Shown here piece by piece: positions 62,767-64,000 of a DNA stretch of 64,000 nucleotides. Source of the stretch: RPQJ01 sp963846315 (lineage in GTDB: Bacteria; Pseudomonadota; Gammaproteobacteria; Steroidobacterales; Steroidobacteraceae); contig CAWJVM010000010.1 of NCBI GenBank assembly GCA_963846315.1, positions 10,515 through 74,514 on the forward strand, given 5' to 3'. A model generated the notes under the pieces. That model had not been told where the DNA came from. It did not search any database and worked only from the letters and a program-made list of their open reading frames with translations. Numbering within the stretch: the stretch's first letter is position 1; each line of letters starts with the position of its first letter. Made by a program: the position numbers and the translations under genes.

Positions 62767-64000
62767 ATGCAGCGCGAAGCGATGGAGTTCGATGTTGTCG
62801 TGGTCGGAGCCGGACCCGCGGGTCTTGCGGCAGCGATCCGACTGAAACAGCAGGCCGTCGCGGCCGGCAGCGAACTCAGCGTCTGCGTGCTCGAGAAGGG
62901 TTCCGAAGTCGGCGCGCACATCCTGTCGGGCGCGGTCATTGATCCGGTCGCGCTCGCGGAATTGTTTCCGGACTGGAAGGAGCGTGGTGCCCCGCTCGAG
63001 ACCCCCGTGAGGGAAGACCGTTTCCTGGTGCTGACGCAGGACTCGGCGCGGCGCATCCCGAACTGGCTGCTACCCCCGCTGATGGACAATCACGGCATGT
63101 ACATCGCGAGCCTCGGCAACGTCTGCCGCTGGCTCGGGCAGCGTGCCGAAGAACTCGGTGTCGAAGTGTTTCCGGGTTTCGCCGCAGCCGAAGTGCTGTT
63201 CAACGACAACGGTTCGGTGAAAGGTGTCGCGACCGGCGACATGGGCATCGGCAAGAACGGCGAGCACAAGGATTCGTACGCGCAGGGCATGGAACTGCAC
63301 GCGAAATACACCCTGTTCGCCGAAGGTTGCCGCGGCTCGCTGTCGCAGCAGCTGATGTCGACGTTCAACCTGCGTGATGGCGTCGATCCGCAGGTGTACG
63401 GTCTCGGCGTCAAGGAACTCTGGCAGGTGCCGAAGGAAAAGCACCAGCCGGGTCTCGTCGTGCACAGCCAGGGCTGGCCGCTGTCGAACGACGTCGGTGG
63501 CGGGTCGTTCCTTTATCATTTCGGCGACGGGCTGATTTCGGTCGGTTTCGTGACCCACCTGAGTTACGCGAACCCGCACCTGTCGCCGTTCGAGGAAATG
63601 CAGCGGTTCAAGACGCACCCGGCGATTCGCGGCTTTTTCGAGGGCGGCAAGCGCCTCGCATACGGTGCGCGCGCCATCAACGAAGGCGGCTTGCAGTCGA
63701 TTCCGAAACTCACGTTCCCCGGCGGCGCCCTGATCGGCTGCAGCGCGGGTTTCGTGAACCTGCCGCGCATCAAGGGCTCGCACAACGCGATGAAGACCGG
63801 AATGCTCGCGGCGGAAGCGGCGTTCGCGGCACTCGCAGCGGGACGAGCCCACGACGAACTCACGGCGTACCCGGAAGCGTTCCGCAACTCCTGGGCCTAT
63901 CGCGACTTGCACAAGGTGCGCAACGTGAAGCCGGGCCTGAAGTGGGGCTTGTGGGCGGGCACCGCGCACGGCGGATGCCACATGTGGCTCAACGACCTCG
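62767..64000 (+). CDS. etfD: Electron transfer flavoprotein-ubiquinone oxidoreductase, 3' end cut
   Basis: Membrane-associated flavoprotein that delivers electrons from ETF to ubiquinone. About 411 of the usual 540-550 residues are visible: FAD motif FDVVVVGAGPAGLAAAIRL (about 7-25), GSEVGAHILSGAVIDP (about 48), GMYIASLGNVCRWLGQRAEE (about 112), FAEGCRGSLSQQL (about 180) and LTFPGGALIGCSAGFVNLPR (about 317). The C-terminal 4Fe-4S part lies past the window. ATG at 62767 is chosen; the in-frame ATG at 62743 is possible. A TACAAT at 62714-62719 may be its -10 element. Confidence 0.93.
   Translation, partial: MQREAMEFDVVVVGAGPAGLAAAIRLKQQAVAAGSELSVCVLEKGSEVGAHILSGAVIDPVALAELFPDWKERGAPLETPVREDRFLVLTQDSARRIPNWLLPPLMDNHGMYIASLGNVCRWLGQRAEELGVEVFPGFAAAEVLFNDNGSVKGVATGDMGIGKNGEHKDSYAQGMELHAKYTLFAEGCRGSLSQQLMSTFNLRDGVDPQVYGLGVKELWQVPKEKHQPGLVVHSQGWPLSNDVGGGSFLYHFGDGLISVGFVTHLSYANPHLSPFEEMQRFKTHPAIRGFFEGGKRLAYGARAINEGGLQSIPKLTFPGGALIGCSAGFVNLPRIKGSHNAMKTGMLAAEAAFAALAAGRAHDELTAYPEAFRNSWAYRDLHKVRNVKPGLKWGLWAGTAHGGCHMWLNDL

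Overview
The window is GC-rich, gene-dense bacterial chromosome. Its content points to a gammaproteobacterium, probably near Xanthomonadales/Steroidobacterales: TonB-dependent receptors, the 180-kDa type NAD-glutamate dehydrogenase, ETF:quinone oxidoreductase, a thi-box controlled receptor, and a full molybdenum-cofactor operon. The lineage is inferred from gene content only. No phage, integrase, IS element or CRISPR array is visible.

Layout. 1-2.8 kb: an FAD-linked 2-hydroxyacid oxidase (cut by the window edge) and a thioredoxin/DsbD-type membrane protein. 2.8-7.0 kb: the Anbu (ancestral proteasome beta subunit) operon with transglutaminase, alpha-E and circularly permuted ATP-grasp genes, preceded by a near-consensus sigma-54 promoter with NtrC-like sites. 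7.2-8.2 kb: a cyclic-nucleotide-binding protein and a 116-bp palindromic repeat element. 8.2-14.6 kb: a tightly coupled six-gene run (photolyase, chalcone-isomerase-like protein, desaturase, FAD amine-oxidase-like protein, DUF1365, cyclopropane fatty acid synthase), which looks like a light/singlet-oxygen lipid-modification module. 14.8-18 kb: htpX with a heat-shock-like promoter, a small winged-helix regulator, a CHAD protein, an acetyltransferase and a very acidic small protein.

18-22.3 kb: an acyl-CoA dehydrogenase overlapping proB-proA. 22.3-27.9 kb: a Moco operon (secreted small protein, moeA, moaA, moaC, mobA, moaD, and a moaE-moeB-rhodanese fusion). 28-29.8 kb: methylmalonate-semialdehyde dehydrogenase and tRNA-Arg(TCG). 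29.8-41 kb: two TonB-dependent receptors, one in an operon with a TPR-sulfotransferase and divergent from an amidohydrolase, MBL hydrolase and ModF-like ABC ATPase operon. 42-46.2 kb: a thiamine salvage operon under a TPP riboswitch (outer-membrane receptor, small thiamine-binding protein, PnuT-like transporter, thiamine-kinase-like protein).

46.2-51.2 kb: ferredoxin, SnoaL-like protein, nitronate monooxygenase, SDR, a telomere-like heptamer inverted repeat, gpmA and a 3-oxoadipyl-CoA-type thiolase. 51.2-57.4 kb: a glycosyltransferase, giant NAD-GDH and a MarR regulator. 57.5-64 kb: zapE and acetoacetyl-CoA synthetase, both with reading-frame breaks, then a membrane FeS oxidoreductase divergent from ETF:ubiquinone oxidoreductase (cut by the window end). 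Acyl-CoA oxidation genes, ETF:QO, thiolase and acetoacetate activation suggest lipid, branched-chain or ketone-body catabolism feeding the quinone pool.
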